Origin: Desulfobulbus sp.
GTDB lineage: Bacteria > Desulfobacterota > Desulfobulbia > Desulfobulbales > Desulfobulbaceae
Direction of reading: 5' to 3'
Length of the DNA: 37,153 bases
NCBI GenBank assembly: GCA_028684915.1
Contig: JAQUEZ010000045.1
Span: forward strand, 1-37,153
The notes beneath the pieces are model-generated. The model made no database searches, was not told the origin of the DNA, and was given only the letters and a program-made list of their open reading frames with translations. This document shows, piece by piece, positions 17,190 through 25,837 of this stretch. Position numbers and translations under genes: made by a program. How positions within the stretch are numbered: the stretch's first letter is position 1; every line of letters starts with the position of its first letter.

Positions 17190-17234
17190 GAGGTTTTCCT
17201 GCGCGAGGTTTTCCTGCGCGAGATTTCTCCTCGC
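17190..17234 (+). repeat. 15-base tandem repeat, three units
   Basis: GAGGTTTTCCTGCGC occurs twice in a row (17190-17204, 17205-17219) and is followed by a degenerate third unit GAGATTTCTCCTCGC (17220-17234). It lies in non-coding sequence just after repeat copy A. Confidence 0.75.
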
Positions 17235-17299
17235 TGTGCTCGTCGATGACGAAGCGGCGTGCTTCACTGGTGAAATAGCAAGGGCATTACCTCTCGGCG

Positions 17300-17652
17300 C
17301 CGCCACGGCTGCGGGCAGGCGTAAAAGCCAGATGGGAGGCATTTGAGGTTGCCGACGGCTGGTCACCGGTCTGGAACATGGTGGTTGGCGTTGCCGAGGG
17401 CGGCGCTGGGTTCAACAAAGAGGAACACCTCGAAACCCTGAAGTACAGCCTTGATCAACGGCTGCGCGGCAACCGCGCGCCGCTGTTGATTAGCGCCCAT
17501 TCGCAATTTTACGCCGCTCAACCCGTGGGCAGGGACTTCAATCCGCCCAATATCACCTGCCAGGAAATGCGCTAGGTATTGCGCAGTTTCTCGCCTACGC
17601 GCTGTCGCAACCCGACGTTCGCATCGTCCCCTACCGGAATATCCTGGCCTGA
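17300..17652 (+). pseudogene. C-terminal remnant of a polysaccharide-deacetylase-like gene
   Basis: A frame open from about 17300 reads RWEAFEVADGWSPVWNMVV, then SLDQRLRGNRAPLLISAHS and FNPPNITCQEMR, where a stop interrupts it (17573-17575). Shifting the frame recovers IAQFLAYALSQPDVRIVPYR and an end at 17652. The pattern 'GNRAPL...H...Y...' followed by 'FL.YAL..PDVR.V....L.W' is typical of the C-terminal end of polysaccharide deacetylase-like proteins, by memory. The N-terminal catalytic part is absent, and the sequence runs upstream into repeat copy A. It is a broken gene fragment, not a functional protein. Confidence 0.65.
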
Positions 17653-17704
17653 CGTCAACATCCCTCGCCTCTCAACAATCCTGTGAGCGTAACGCATTCA
17701 GGCC

Positions 17705-17813
17705 CTCCGCAGCGGAGAAATAATTCCATTTCCAAAGCAAATGAGGCATGCTGCACGTAGCCGTTTTCGTCGACGAAGGTGGGGCAGATTGAACGAAGTG
17801 AGCAATCTCGCGC
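17705..17813 (+). repeat. Dispersed repeat, copy B
   Basis: It contains CGGAGAAATAATTCCATTTC, GCAAATGAGGCATGCTGCAC and AGTGAGCAATCTCGCGC, matching copy A in order and orientation and copy C in inverse orientation. It sits just before the TPR gene. Confidence 0.6.
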
Positions 17814-17924
17814 GATGACGAAATTTCCCCTCGCGGCGCCCGTCGGGGCATTCCAAAAAACGCGCCGATTGTGCAGAAGCAATGGAGCAACGACAACAAT
17901 TTTGCCGCAAATGAACCTGAGCAA

Positions 17925-19640
17925 ATGAATCAGCAGCGCAACCCATGCCAAATAATTGATATTGAAGACATCTTAAAAGAGGCGCTCTCTTTTCACCGAA
18001 AAGGTTTTATAACCCGAGCCAAGTCAACCTATGAAGAAATCATAAAAATCAACCCCAATCATGCCAACGCGCTCTTTCTGCTGGGAGTTGTCCATGCGCA
18101 AAAAAATAACCACCAGCAATCGGTCGGTTTGATCAGCAAAGCCATTGCTCGTCAGCCGGACAACGCCTATTTCCATTTTGTTCTGGGCAATTCTCTCAAA
18201 GAACTGGGACGATTCGATGAATCGATCTCCAGTTACGACCAAGCCCTTGCCCTGAACCCTGACTATGCGGAGGCCTATCTTCACCGAGGGGCGGCTCTTC
18301 ATGAAGTGAATCAGTTTGAACGTGAGATATGGAATTACGACCAGGCCATTGCACTGAACCTGCCTAATCTGTCTGATACCGACAGACGCACAGAAGCGTA
18401 TTTCAAGCGCGGCAGCGCAATGAAAGAGCTGAAGCGTTGGCGGGAAGCTCTGGTCAGCTACGATCAGGCCATCAATCTCAACCCACATCATGCAGAAGCG
18501 TTATGCAATCGCGGCAACATTCTGAACGAGTTGAAACAACTTGAAGAAGCGGTGGCGAGCTACAACAAAACCATTGAGCTTGAGCCGAGCTACGCCGAAC
18601 CCTATTACAATCGGGGAGTTGCCTTAGCTGGACTCAATCAAATGGACGAAGCCATAGCGAGTTACGATCAGGCGATTGCACTCAAACCCGATTACATGGG
18701 GGCGCATTACAACAAATCGTTGGCGCTGCTGGTGAAAGGAGAGTTGGCTGCTGGCTGGGAACTCTATGAATGGCGATGGAGGAACGAAAACGACGGCCCC
18801 AAACAGCGCGACTTTGGCCAACCTTTGTGGCTTGGCAAAGAACCGCTCCAGGGAAAAACGATCCTGCTCCATAACGACCAGGGCCTGGGAGACGCCATCC
18901 ATTTTTGCCGATATGCCCGCCATGTTGCCGCGCTCGGGGGTACTGTGGTTTTAGAGGTCCAGCAGCCGTTGACGTCTCTTCTCAAGCATCTGCAAGGCGT
19001 CGACAAAGTTATTGCCAGGGGCCATGCCTTGCCCGATTTTGATTGCCACTGTCCTTTGCTCAGCCTGCCGCTTGCCTTTGGCACGACGCTTGACAACATA
19101 CCCAAGGAGCGGCGATATCTCTCCAGCGACCCGGAAAAGATCCGGTTGTGGGAAAAGAGACTTGGCAGGAAGGCGGCCAAACGGATTGGACTGGTGTGGA
19201 GCGGCAACGAACAACATTCCAACGATCACAATCGCAGCGTAACCCTGGCGCAATTGCTGCCGCATCTCCCCTCTTCTTTTCATTACGTCAGCCTGCAAAA
19301 AGAACTCCGTGCCGTCGACCGGGAAACCCTGAACCAGCAAAGCATGGTTGAACATTACGGCGAGGAGCTGCACGATTTTGCCGATACTGCAGCGTTATGC
19401 GAGTTGATGGACTTGGTTGTCAGCGTTGACACCAGCGTTGCCCATTTGTCTGCGGCTTTAGGCAAGCCCACCTGGATACTTCTCCCGTTCAAGCCGGATT
19501 GGCGATGGCTGCTCGACAGGCCGGAGAGTGTTTGGTATCCGACCGCACGCCTCTACAGACAAAACAAACGCGGCGAATGGGGAAATGTGTTTGAATCCAT
19601 CCGCGATGATCTCTTACAATGGCACGGGCAAGCGAGGTGA
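17925..19640 (+). CDS. TPR protein with C-terminal glycosyltransferase-9-like domain
   Basis: This protein of about 571 residues has an N-terminal array of roughly seven tetratricopeptide repeats (about 15-290), with the standard pattern such as YFKRGSAMKELKRWREALVS followed by YDQAINLNP. The C-terminal 280 residues resemble the ADP-heptose/GT9-like fold common behind TPR arrays: NDQGLGDAIHFCRYA, RIGLVWSGNEQHSNDHNRSV, FHYVSLQK and a nucleotide-site-like LVVSVDTSVAHLSAALGKPTW. No signal peptide is seen. Such proteins are usually cytoplasmic and tied to surface glycan or protein glycosylation; the acceptor is unknown. I chose the ATG at 17925; an in-frame GTG at 17871 would add 18 residues. Neither has a strong ribosome site. 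Confidence 0.85.
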   Translation: MNQQRNPCQIIDIEDILKEALSFHRKGFITRAKSTYEEIIKINPNHANALFLLGVVHAQKNNHQQSVGLISKAIARQPDNAYFHFVLGNSLKELGRFDESISSYDQALALNPDYAEAYLHRGAALHEVNQFEREIWNYDQAIALNLPNLSDTDRRTEAYFKRGSAMKELKRWREALVSYDQAINLNPHHAEALCNRGNILNELKQLEEAVASYNKTIELEPSYAEPYYNRGVALAGLNQMDEAIASYDQAIALKPDYMGAHYNKSLALLVKGELAAGWELYEWRWRNENDGPKQRDFGQPLWLGKEPLQGKTILLHNDQGLGDAIHFCRYARHVAALGGTVVLEVQQPLTSLLKHLQGVDKVIARGHALPDFDCHCPLLSLPLAFGTTLDNIPKERRYLSSDPEKIRLWEKRLGRKAAKRIGLVWSGNEQHSNDHNRSVTLAQLLPHLPSSFHYVSLQKELRAVDRETLNQQSMVEHYGEELHDFADTAALCELMDLVVSVDTSVAHLSAALGKPTWILLPFKPDWRWLLDRPESVWYPTARLYRQNKRGEWGNVFESIRDDLLQWHGQAR

Positions 19641-19740
19641 GTTCAAGCCAGAGCCATTTCAACCTTATTCAGCGAAATCTGGCGGTTAAGCAATGTTTTT
19701 GCCAACTCGCCTTTCTGCCGCATTCACACGGAAACAGCGT

Positions 19741-22700
19741 ATGATTTTTCCTCTCAAGACAATGCCGACGGCCTTCCGTGTCGCCGCCTTTTGCATCCTA
19801 CTGGGCATCCTGATGGTCTTCGGCCATCTCGGCCATTTCAGCCACTTGGGCCATAGCGGCCGCGTCTCGGAGTTTCAGGCGCACGCCGCCGAACCTGACG
19901 GCAAGCCGCCCCGCACCCTGCGGGTGGTCATGGACAACAACTACCCGCCCTATGTGTTTGTTAACAGCGAAGGACAGGTCCAGGGCATTCTGGTCGACCA
20001 GTGGCGGCTGTGGCAGGAAAAGACCGGCATTCGGGTGGAAATAACCGCCACCGACTGGACAGAGGCCCTCCGGGATATGAAGGCCGGCAAGTATGACGTG
20101 GTGGACACCGCCTTCGAAACCGAGGAGCGCAAAACCTGGCTCGATTTTGGCGAACCCCATGCCCGCATTGAGGTGGCCGCCTATTTCGACAAGGCCATCA
20201 GCGCCGTCACCAACGCCGATTCCTTGCGGGGATTCGTCGTCGCGGTCAAGGAAGGCGACGCCGCCATCGACCTGCTGCGAAGCCGTGGGGTCGACAATCT
20301 CGTTTTTTTCAAAGGCTACGAGGCGATTGTCCAGGCCGCCAGGGAACACAAGGTCAACGTCTTTGTCGTCGACACCCCGCCGGCACTCTATTTTCTCCAT
20401 AAATACGGCTTGCAACAGGATTTCAAGGCGTCGCCGCCGCTCAACGTCGGCGAATTCCACCGCGCAGTGAGCAAGGGCAACACCGCGCTGCTGGGAGAAA
20501 TTGAAGCGGGCTTTGCCCAGATCACTCCCGGCGAACTGGCGAACATCGAAAAGAAATGGTACGGCGCGCCGCTTCTCAGCGGGGTTTCAGGCGCGCATCT
20601 GTTGGCGGGCGGCGGCGGCCTGAGCCTGGTTGTGCTGCTGCTCTTTCTCTGGAACTATTCGCTGCGCTCGGCGGTGCGAAGACGAACCGCCGAGCTGGAA
20701 AGAAGCCGTGAGGCCCTGCGGGAAAGCGAGGCGCGATACCGTGAACTGGTCGAACAGGCCAGCGCCATCATTTTGCGCATGGATCGCGAAGGGCGGATCT
20801 GTTTTCTCAACGACTACGCCCTGCGTTTTTTCGGCTACCAGCTCGACGAGGTCATCGGCCAAAGCCTTATCGGCGTCATTGTCCCTGAAACCGATTCCGC
20901 CGGAAAAAACCTGCGCGAGATGATCGCCGACATCGGCCGCCATCCCGAACGGTATGCAGCCAACGAAAACGAGAACATTTGCCGCGATGGTCGGCACGTC
21001 TGGATCGCCTGGGCGAACAATCCGTTGTTCGACGCCGAGGGGCAGTTCAGCGAGATTCTGTGCGTGGGCAATGAGATCACTGATCGCAGGATGGCTGAAG
21101 ACGCCCTGCGACGCGAACGGCAGCGCCTGGAATTCGTGATTGACGGTTCGCGTCTCGGGGTATGGGAATGGAACATCCAGACCAATGAGCTGGTGCTCAA
21201 TGAGACCTGGGCGGAGTTGATCGGCTATACCCTTGATGAATTGCTGCCCTACAACTATGTCACCTGGGAAAGGTTGCTCCACCCCGACGACCTGGAACGG
21301 GCCAGAGATACGCTGTCCTCCTGTGTGGAGGGAAAAACTTCCCATTATGCCTGCGAAATCCGGATGCGGCACAAGGACGGCCATTGGGTCTGGATTCTCG
21401 ACCGCGGCAGGGTTTTCACCCGCGACGCCGCAGGCAACCCGCTATCGATGTTCGGCACCCATACCGACATCACCACCATCAAGCGGGCCGAGGAAGAGGT
21501 GCAGGCCACCAGCGAATTGCTCTCGCAGTTCATTAAGAATTCGCCGATTTACGCCTATATCAAAGAGGTAACTCCCACCGAAAGCCGGACGCTCAAGGCC
21601 AGCGACAATTTTCAGGACGTGATCGGCATACCGGCTGCCGAAATGCTCGGCAAAACCATGGCCGAGCTGTTTCCACCGGAATTTGCAGCCCAGATCACTG
21701 CCGACGATTGGCAGGTGGTTTCCCAGGGAAAGATCCTGCAACGTGAAGAAGTTCTGGAGGGACGGGCCTACACCACCATAAAATTCCCCATTCAGCTGGG
21801 CGAAAGGAGCCTTCTTGCCGGCTACACCATTGACCTCACTGATCGCGTCCGAGCCGAGGAGGAGCGAGAAAAGCTGCGGGGACAGCTGATCCAGGCACAA
21901 AAGATGGAATCCGTGGGCCGGCTGGCCGGAGGAGTCGCTCATGATTTCAACAACATGCTGGGCGTCATTATTGGCCATTGCGAACTGGCGCTCCGGGGGG
22001 TGGACGACAAACATCCACTGTATGCCGGCCTGCGGAATATTCTTAAAGCGGCCGAGCATTCCGCCGATCTGACCCGGCAGCTCCTGGCTTTCGCCCGCAA
22101 ACAGATCGTGACCCCTCAAATGCTCGATATCAACACGACCGTAACAGAGATGCTGGAGATGTTGCGGCGTCTCATTGGCGAGGATATCGATCTGGTCTGG
22201 CAGCCGGGAAGCAACCTGGGCCAAATATATATTGATCCTTCGCAACTCGACCAGATCCTGGTGAATCTGTTTGTCAACGCCCGCGACGCCATCGGCGAGA
22301 CCGGCAAGGTCACCATCGAGACCGATCTGGTCACCATTGATGCACGCTATTGTGCCGATCATGTCGAGGTTGAGCCAGGCGCCTATGTGTTGTTGGCGGT
22401 GAGCGATGACGGATGCGGCATTGATGCGGCCCTCGTGCCCCTCTTGTTCGAACCTTTTTTTACCACCAAGGAGATGGGCAAGGGCACCGGCCTGGGGTTG
22501 GCGACGGTCTATGGCATTGTCAAACAGAACAAAGGGTTCATCAATGTCTACAGTGAACCAAACCAGGGGACGACCTTCAAGATTTACCTGCCTCACCATG
22601 GGACCGGTCCCGAGCCTGCGATTGAATCGGCATCGAATCAGGCGGCTACAGGCAACGAAATCGTCCTGGTGGTGGAAGATGAACCGATGATCCTTGAAGT

Positions 22701-23022
22701 CGTCACGACCATGCTGGAGAGTCTGGAGTACACAGTCCTGGGCGCTTCCGACCCGACCGAGGCCATGCGCCTTGCCCGAGAGCACGGCAGCACGATTCAC
22801 CTACTGGTAACCGACGTGGTCATGCCCGAAATGAACGGCCGCCTCCTCGCCAACCAACTCCGCGCCCTGCTTCCCGGACTGCGCTGTCTGTTCATGTCCG
22901 GCTACACCGCCAATGTCATTGCCCACCATGGCGTGCTTGACGAGGGGGTGCACTTTATCGAAAAGCCGTTCACCTTGCACGCCCTTGCCGCCAAGATCAG
23001 AGAAGTTTTGGCGACGGATTGA
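19741..23022 (+). CDS. Hybrid histidine kinase with periplasmic solute-binding sensor, three PAS domains and receiver
   Basis: This protein of 1093 residues starts with a membrane anchor/signal (about 8-30). A type-3 periplasmic solute-binding domain follows (about 45-275: LRVVMDNNYPPYVF, GILVDQWRLWQEKTG, DWTEALRDMKAGKYDVVDT), then a membrane helix near 285-305. Three PAS/PAC units occupy about 325-700. The kinase core has His734 in VAHDFNNMLG, N box NLFVNARDAIGE, DDGCGID and KGTGLGLATVYGIV. The receiver at the end has Asp1025 in VTDVVMPEMNG and Lys in IEKPF. It probably senses a polar amino acid or similar ligand outside the membrane. The start at 19741 follows GGAAACAGC; an ATG at 19693 adds 16 residues. 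No cognate regulator is adjacent. Confidence 0.92.
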   Translation: MIFPLKTMPTAFRVAAFCILLGILMVFGHLGHFSHLGHSGRVSEFQAHAAEPDGKPPRTLRVVMDNNYPPYVFVNSEGQVQGILVDQWRLWQEKTGIRVEITATDWTEALRDMKAGKYDVVDTAFETEERKTWLDFGEPHARIEVAAYFDKAISAVTNADSLRGFVVAVKEGDAAIDLLRSRGVDNLVFFKGYEAIVQAAREHKVNVFVVDTPPALYFLHKYGLQQDFKASPPLNVGEFHRAVSKGNTALLGEIEAGFAQITPGELANIEKKWYGAPLLSGVSGAHLLAGGGGLSLVVLLLFLWNYSLRSAVRRRTAELERSREALRESEARYRELVEQASAIILRMDREGRICFLNDYALRFFGYQLDEVIGQSLIGVIVPETDSAGKNLREMIADIGRHPERYAANENENICRDGRHVWIAWANNPLFDAEGQFSEILCVGNEITDRRMAEDALRRERQRLEFVIDGSRLGVWEWNIQTNELVLNETWAELIGYTLDELLPYNYVTWERLLHPDDLERARDTLSSCVEGKTSHYACEIRMRHKDGHWVWILDRGRVFTRDAAGNPLSMFGTHTDITTIKRAEEEVQATSELLSQFIKNSPIYAYIKEVTPTESRTLKASDNFQDVIGIPAAEMLGKTMAELFPPEFAAQITADDWQVVSQGKILQREEVLEGRAYTTIKFPIQLGERSLLAGYTIDLTDRVRAEEEREKLRGQLIQAQKMESVGRLAGGVAHDFNNMLGVIIGHCELALRGVDDKHPLYAGLRNILKAAEHSADLTRQLLAFARKQIVTPQMLDINTTVTEMLEMLRRLIGEDIDLVWQPGSNLGQIYIDPSQLDQILVNLFVNARDAIGETGKVTIETDLVTIDARYCADHVEVEPGAYVLLAVSDDGCGIDAALVPLLFEPFFTTKEMGKGTGLGLATVYGIVKQNKGFINVYSEPNQGTTFKIYLPHHGTGPEPAIESASNQAATGNEIVLVVEDEPMILEVVTTMLESLEYTVLGASDPTEAMRLAREHGSTIHLLVTDVVMPEMNGRLLANQLRALLPGLRCLFMSGYTANVIAHHGVLDEGVHFIEKPFTLHALAAKIREVLATD

Positions 23023-23120
23023 GATTAATCTGCTCCGCAAGAGGCAAAGATCGCTTATCATGAGGGATTCGGGGATGTGTATACCGAATGCAGAGTTCTC
23101 ATGCTCATCTTGATGAACCC

Positions 23121-23150
23121 TGTTCATGTCCGGCTACACGGCCAATGTCA
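23121..23150 (+). repeat. 30-base echo of the kinase receiver domain
   Basis: The 30 bases beginning TGTTCATGTCCGGCTACAC repeat 22887-22916 inside the preceding kinase gene with a single mismatch. They lie 100 bases after its stop and would encode LFMSGYTANV. It looks like the scar of a partial duplication or of a lost second receiver-domain gene. Confidence 0.75.
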
Positions 23151-23205
23151 CTTTGGCGTTCGATGGGCCTGCCAAGTTTTATAAATTATTCAAACGGCAT
23201 CCACC

Positions 23206-23236
23206 TTGACCTGACAATTATGGAGGTTATTTTAAT
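23206..23236 (+). promoter_or_regulatory. CueR/MerR-type promoter of the copper operon
   Basis: The -35 hexamer TTGACC (23206-23211) and a -10-like TTTAAT (23231-23236) are separated by 19 bases, the long spacer typical of MerR-family promoters. The spacer holds the dyad ACCT-N11-AGGT (23209-23212 and 23224-23227), as in CueR-controlled copA promoters. It lies about 60 bases upstream of a Met/His-rich secreted protein gene. No MerR-family gene is in the window. Confidence 0.6.
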
Positions 23237-23296
23237 TATAAATAATAGCTGTAAACTTGGCGGCATGTACTCAAAACATCACATCAAGGTGAACCA

Positions 23297-23884
23297 ATGA
23301 AAAAGTCAAAAATGTTAGCTACTGTTATTGCGTTGTTTCTGTTTATTTGCGGTTCCAGCATCGCCCTGGGGCAAGATGACTCGCCCAAATCTGCAGAACC
23401 CCAGGCCATGGCAACTGAGCATGCAGATCATTCAAGCCATGGGGGCGCCCAACCAACCGATCAGCCTGCCGTTCATGCTGGTCACGACATGAGTCAAATG
23501 GGCGGCATGGACGACATGAAACCGCAGGAGGAAGCAATGGCTGCGAACATGAAAAACATGCAAACTCTGATGGATAAAATTAAGGCCACTGAAAATACCG
23601 CCGAGCGTAAACAATTGATGGCTGAACATATGGCGGCGATGGCCAGCGGCATGAAAATGATGCGCGATATGGATGGAAAAATGATGATGGGGATGATGAA
23701 ATCCGGGCAATGCCCCATGATGGAAATGATGTCGTCTCCCCAGGGGGGACATGCCGAGATGAAAGGAATGATGAGCGACATGTCCAAGTGTCACACGATG
23801 ATGCAGAAAAAAAAGGAAATGAATCACGCGATGATGGAACAACTTGTTGAATCACAACAACAGCTTCTTAAGTTAGCTCCGTGA
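23297..23884 (+). CDS. Met/His-rich periplasmic protein, probable copper binder
   Basis: This 195-residue protein has a clear signal peptide (Lys-rich start, hydrophobic 7-22, cleavage near IALGQ). The mature part is dominated by Met and His: HADHSSHGG, HAGHDMSQMGGMDDMK, GKMMMGMMKSGQCPMMEMM and MSKCHTMMQKKKEMNHAMM. Such clusters bind Cu(I)/Cu(II) in periplasmic copper-handling proteins. Helix-forming spacing (MAANMKNMQTLMDKIKATEN) suggests a small helical bundle similar in style to CopI/CzcI-type or DUF305-like proteins, but I cannot name the family. AGGTGA precedes the start. It is the first gene of a five-gene copper operon behind a CueR-type promoter and is followed by a strong hairpin. 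Confidence 0.8.
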   Translation: MKKSKMLATVIALFLFICGSSIALGQDDSPKSAEPQAMATEHADHSSHGGAQPTDQPAVHAGHDMSQMGGMDDMKPQEEAMAANMKNMQTLMDKIKATENTAERKQLMAEHMAAMASGMKMMRDMDGKMMMGMMKSGQCPMMEMMSSPQGGHAEMKGMMSDMSKCHTMMQKKKEMNHAMMEQLVESQQQLLKLAP

Positions 23885-23891
23885 CTTTTCC

Positions 23892-23939
23892 GTGAAAGAG
23901 AGGTGAGGTCGGACCAATCCACCTCACCTCTCTTTTCAC
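23892..23939 (+). terminator. Hairpin after the Met-rich gene, possible attenuating terminator
   Basis: AAGAGAGGTGAGGT and ACCTCACCTCTCTT pair as a 14-base stem around an 11-base loop, with further A/T pairing at the base. No long T tract follows, so it may act as a partial terminator or an mRNA-stabilising structure giving more of the first protein. Confidence 0.55.
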
Positions 23940-24011
23940 ATAACCCATTGCTGAAAAATTTTTGCAGAAGGGAGAAAACGACAAAATAATTTTTCACCAC
24001 AGGAGATTTTC

Positions 24012-24383
24012 ATGAAAGACGCCCTGCCGCGAAGTTGCTTGAAGGTTGTTGTTTTATATTTTCTGCTCCTGTGTGCCCTACCCCCATTGCTCAACACACC
24101 TGCTTGGCCGCAAGCCGTTGCAGAGACACAAAACGCTAAATCGTCAGTCAAATTTGCACCTCCTGTGCTTTCGTACGTCTCTGTGTTCAAAAACTACCAC
24201 AGCTACCGGGAAGAAGAGGTCGCTTCCTGGCGGGAAGCCAACGACACCGTTGGCCGCATTGGTGGTTGGCGTTATTATCTTGAGGAGGCTGCCCAACCTG
24301 AGTCGTCGGCTCCGCCAGCACCACTCCCCATCTCCCATTCCGATGAGTCCGGCAACCATTCCGGGCATGGAGGCAAGCCGTGA
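24012..24383 (+). CDS. Small secreted protein of the copper/TolC operon
   Basis: This 123-residue protein has a signal peptide (hydrophobic VVVLYFLLLCALPPLL, cleavage near the AVAE region) and a conserved-looking core YHSYREEEVASWREANDTVG followed by RIGGWRYY. The tail is Pro/Ser-rich and ends in a His-containing HSDESGNHSGHGGKP that could bind metal. I recall similar small proteins upstream of TolC-like genes in copper clusters, but the function is not established. AGGAG lies before the ATG at 24012. Its stop overlaps the GTG start of the TolC-like gene by four bases, so the two are translationally coupled and probably act together in the periplasm. Confidence 0.75.
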   Translation: MKDALPRSCLKVVVLYFLLLCALPPLLNTPAWPQAVAETQNAKSSVKFAPPVLSYVSVFKNYHSYREEEVASWREANDTVGRIGGWRYYLEEAAQPESSAPPAPLPISHSDESGNHSGHGGKP

Positions 24384-25813
24384 AGCTTGATTGCTTGCCC
24401 AAGCAACCTTTCGTTGTTTTTTTGTTGATGTTGCTATGCCTCTCCGGTTGCGCCCGAGTGAATTTCGAAGAGTCGCTGGCTACGACCAATCAGACAGCGG
24501 TTGATTTTACTGACGGCAAATTGTCTCTGGCGCAAACAGCGGAACAACGCGCTCTCATGGCACAGACAGCGGCCACGCTGCTCGCCCAACCCCTCAGCCA
24601 AAATGATGCTGTCCATCTTGCCCTGATCAACAGCCCTGCCATGCAGGCCATGCTTGCCCAACATTGGTCGGATGCGGCCCGCGCGGCGCAATCGGGGCGC
24701 ATCGCCAATCCACTCTTTGTTTTTGAACGCAAGACGTTGGCCGCCGAGGTCGAGTACGAGCGTTTGCTTGCATTCGGCTTGCTTGACGTGTTGACCTTGC
24801 CGCTCCGATATGCCGCTGCCCAACGTCGTCTTGAGCAGTCTCTGGTACGCCTCGCCATGGACGTGGTGGAAAATGTCACCAAGGTTCGGCAGGCCTGGGT
24901 GAAAGCAGTCGCTGCGCAACAAAATCTCACCTACGCAAAACAGGTAAATGAGGTTGGGGTGATCAGTGCCGAACTTGCGCGCCGGATGCAGAAGGTTGGG
25001 AATTTTAGCCGTCTGCAAAGAGCACGGCAGCAAGCGTTCTATGCCGATGCCGCAACCCAATGGGCTATGGCGCAACAGGCCGCCACTGCAACCCGTGAAG
25101 AGTTGATTCGCGCGCTCGGACTCTCGGATGCTCAGGAACAGAAGCTCAAACTTCCAGAACGGCTGCCGGATTTGCCAGAGGCTCCGCGCAGCCCGGAAGA
25201 GGTTAGTAAAGCGGCTCAGTCGGGACGACTGGATATCCAATTGACCAAGGCCGCATATGATGCAGCGGCAAAGGAGCAAGGGCTAACCCTGATCACCAGC
25301 CTGACGGATATTGAACTCGGTGTTCGCTACGACACCGTCTTTGATGATGCCGCCGGCGCCCATGATAATCGTGAGGGGTATGAGATTACCGTGCGGCTGC
25401 CTGTATTTGACTGGGGGGATATGCAACGAGACGCCATGAACGCCCAGACCTTGGCTGCCGCCAATCGGCTGGAAGCGACGGTCCGGGCGGCGGGCTCCAG
25501 TCTACGGGAAACCTACGCCGCTTACCGCACAGCTTACGATGTTTCCAAACATTATCGCGACGAGGTTCTGCCATTGCGCAAGGTGATTTCCGAAGAAAAC
25601 GTGCTGCGGTACAACGGCATGTTGATTGGCGTGTTTGAGTTGCTGGCCGAAACTCGGGATCAAGTCAACACGGTGATTGCGGCAATCAATGCGCAACAGG
25701 ATTTCTGGTTGGCCAATGCTGCCTTGCAGGCAGCCGTCATAGGCAACCCCATTATGGTGGGAAATGGTCAGCAATCGGCAAAGACCAGCCAGCGTGTTGA
25801 GATGCCGCATTGA
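24380..25813 (+). CDS. TolC-family outer-membrane efflux lipoprotein
   Basis: This 477-residue protein has a lipoprotein signal with lipobox LSGC (Cys24). The body is long alpha-helical with the two-fold TolC/OEP pattern: AVHLALINSPAMQAMLAQHWSDAARAA in the first half, and ARRMQKVGNFSRLQRARQQAFYADAATQWA then VSKAAQSGRLDIQLTKAAYDAAAKEQG in the second. The strand IELGVRYDTVF and the ITVRLPVFDWGD segment fit the barrel. It would form an outer-membrane exit channel. Start is GTG at 24380 with GGAGGCAAGCC upstream, overlapping the previous stop. No RND pump or membrane-fusion gene is adjacent, so its inner-membrane partner lies elsewhere or is not needed. Confidence 0.9.
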   Translation: MKLDCLPKQPFVVFLLMLLCLSGCARVNFEESLATTNQTAVDFTDGKLSLAQTAEQRALMAQTAATLLAQPLSQNDAVHLALINSPAMQAMLAQHWSDAARAAQSGRIANPLFVFERKTLAAEVEYERLLAFGLLDVLTLPLRYAAAQRRLEQSLVRLAMDVVENVTKVRQAWVKAVAAQQNLTYAKQVNEVGVISAELARRMQKVGNFSRLQRARQQAFYADAATQWAMAQQAATATREELIRALGLSDAQEQKLKLPERLPDLPEAPRSPEEVSKAAQSGRLDIQLTKAAYDAAAKEQGLTLITSLTDIELGVRYDTVFDDAAGAHDNREGYEITVRLPVFDWGDMQRDAMNAQTLAAANRLEATVRAAGSSLRETYAAYRTAYDVSKHYRDEVLPLRKVISEENVLRYNGMLIGVFELLAETRDQVNTVIAAINAQQDFWLANAALQAAVIGNPIMVGNGQQSAKTSQRVEMPH

Positions 25814-25837
25814 CTCAGGAGTGTTGAAGGAGAGCGG

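Noticed and set aside
17049..17951. Several overlapping minus-strand frames of 65-105 codons ending in a HASFxLEME-like string
   Set aside because: They come from the dispersed repeat copies. They differ in frame, lack ribosome sites and share no protein-level conservation beyond the repeat.
21442..22800. 452-codon antisense frame in the hybrid kinase gene
   Set aside because: It is a shadow of a GC-rich coding strand; the sense strand carries all kinase boxes.
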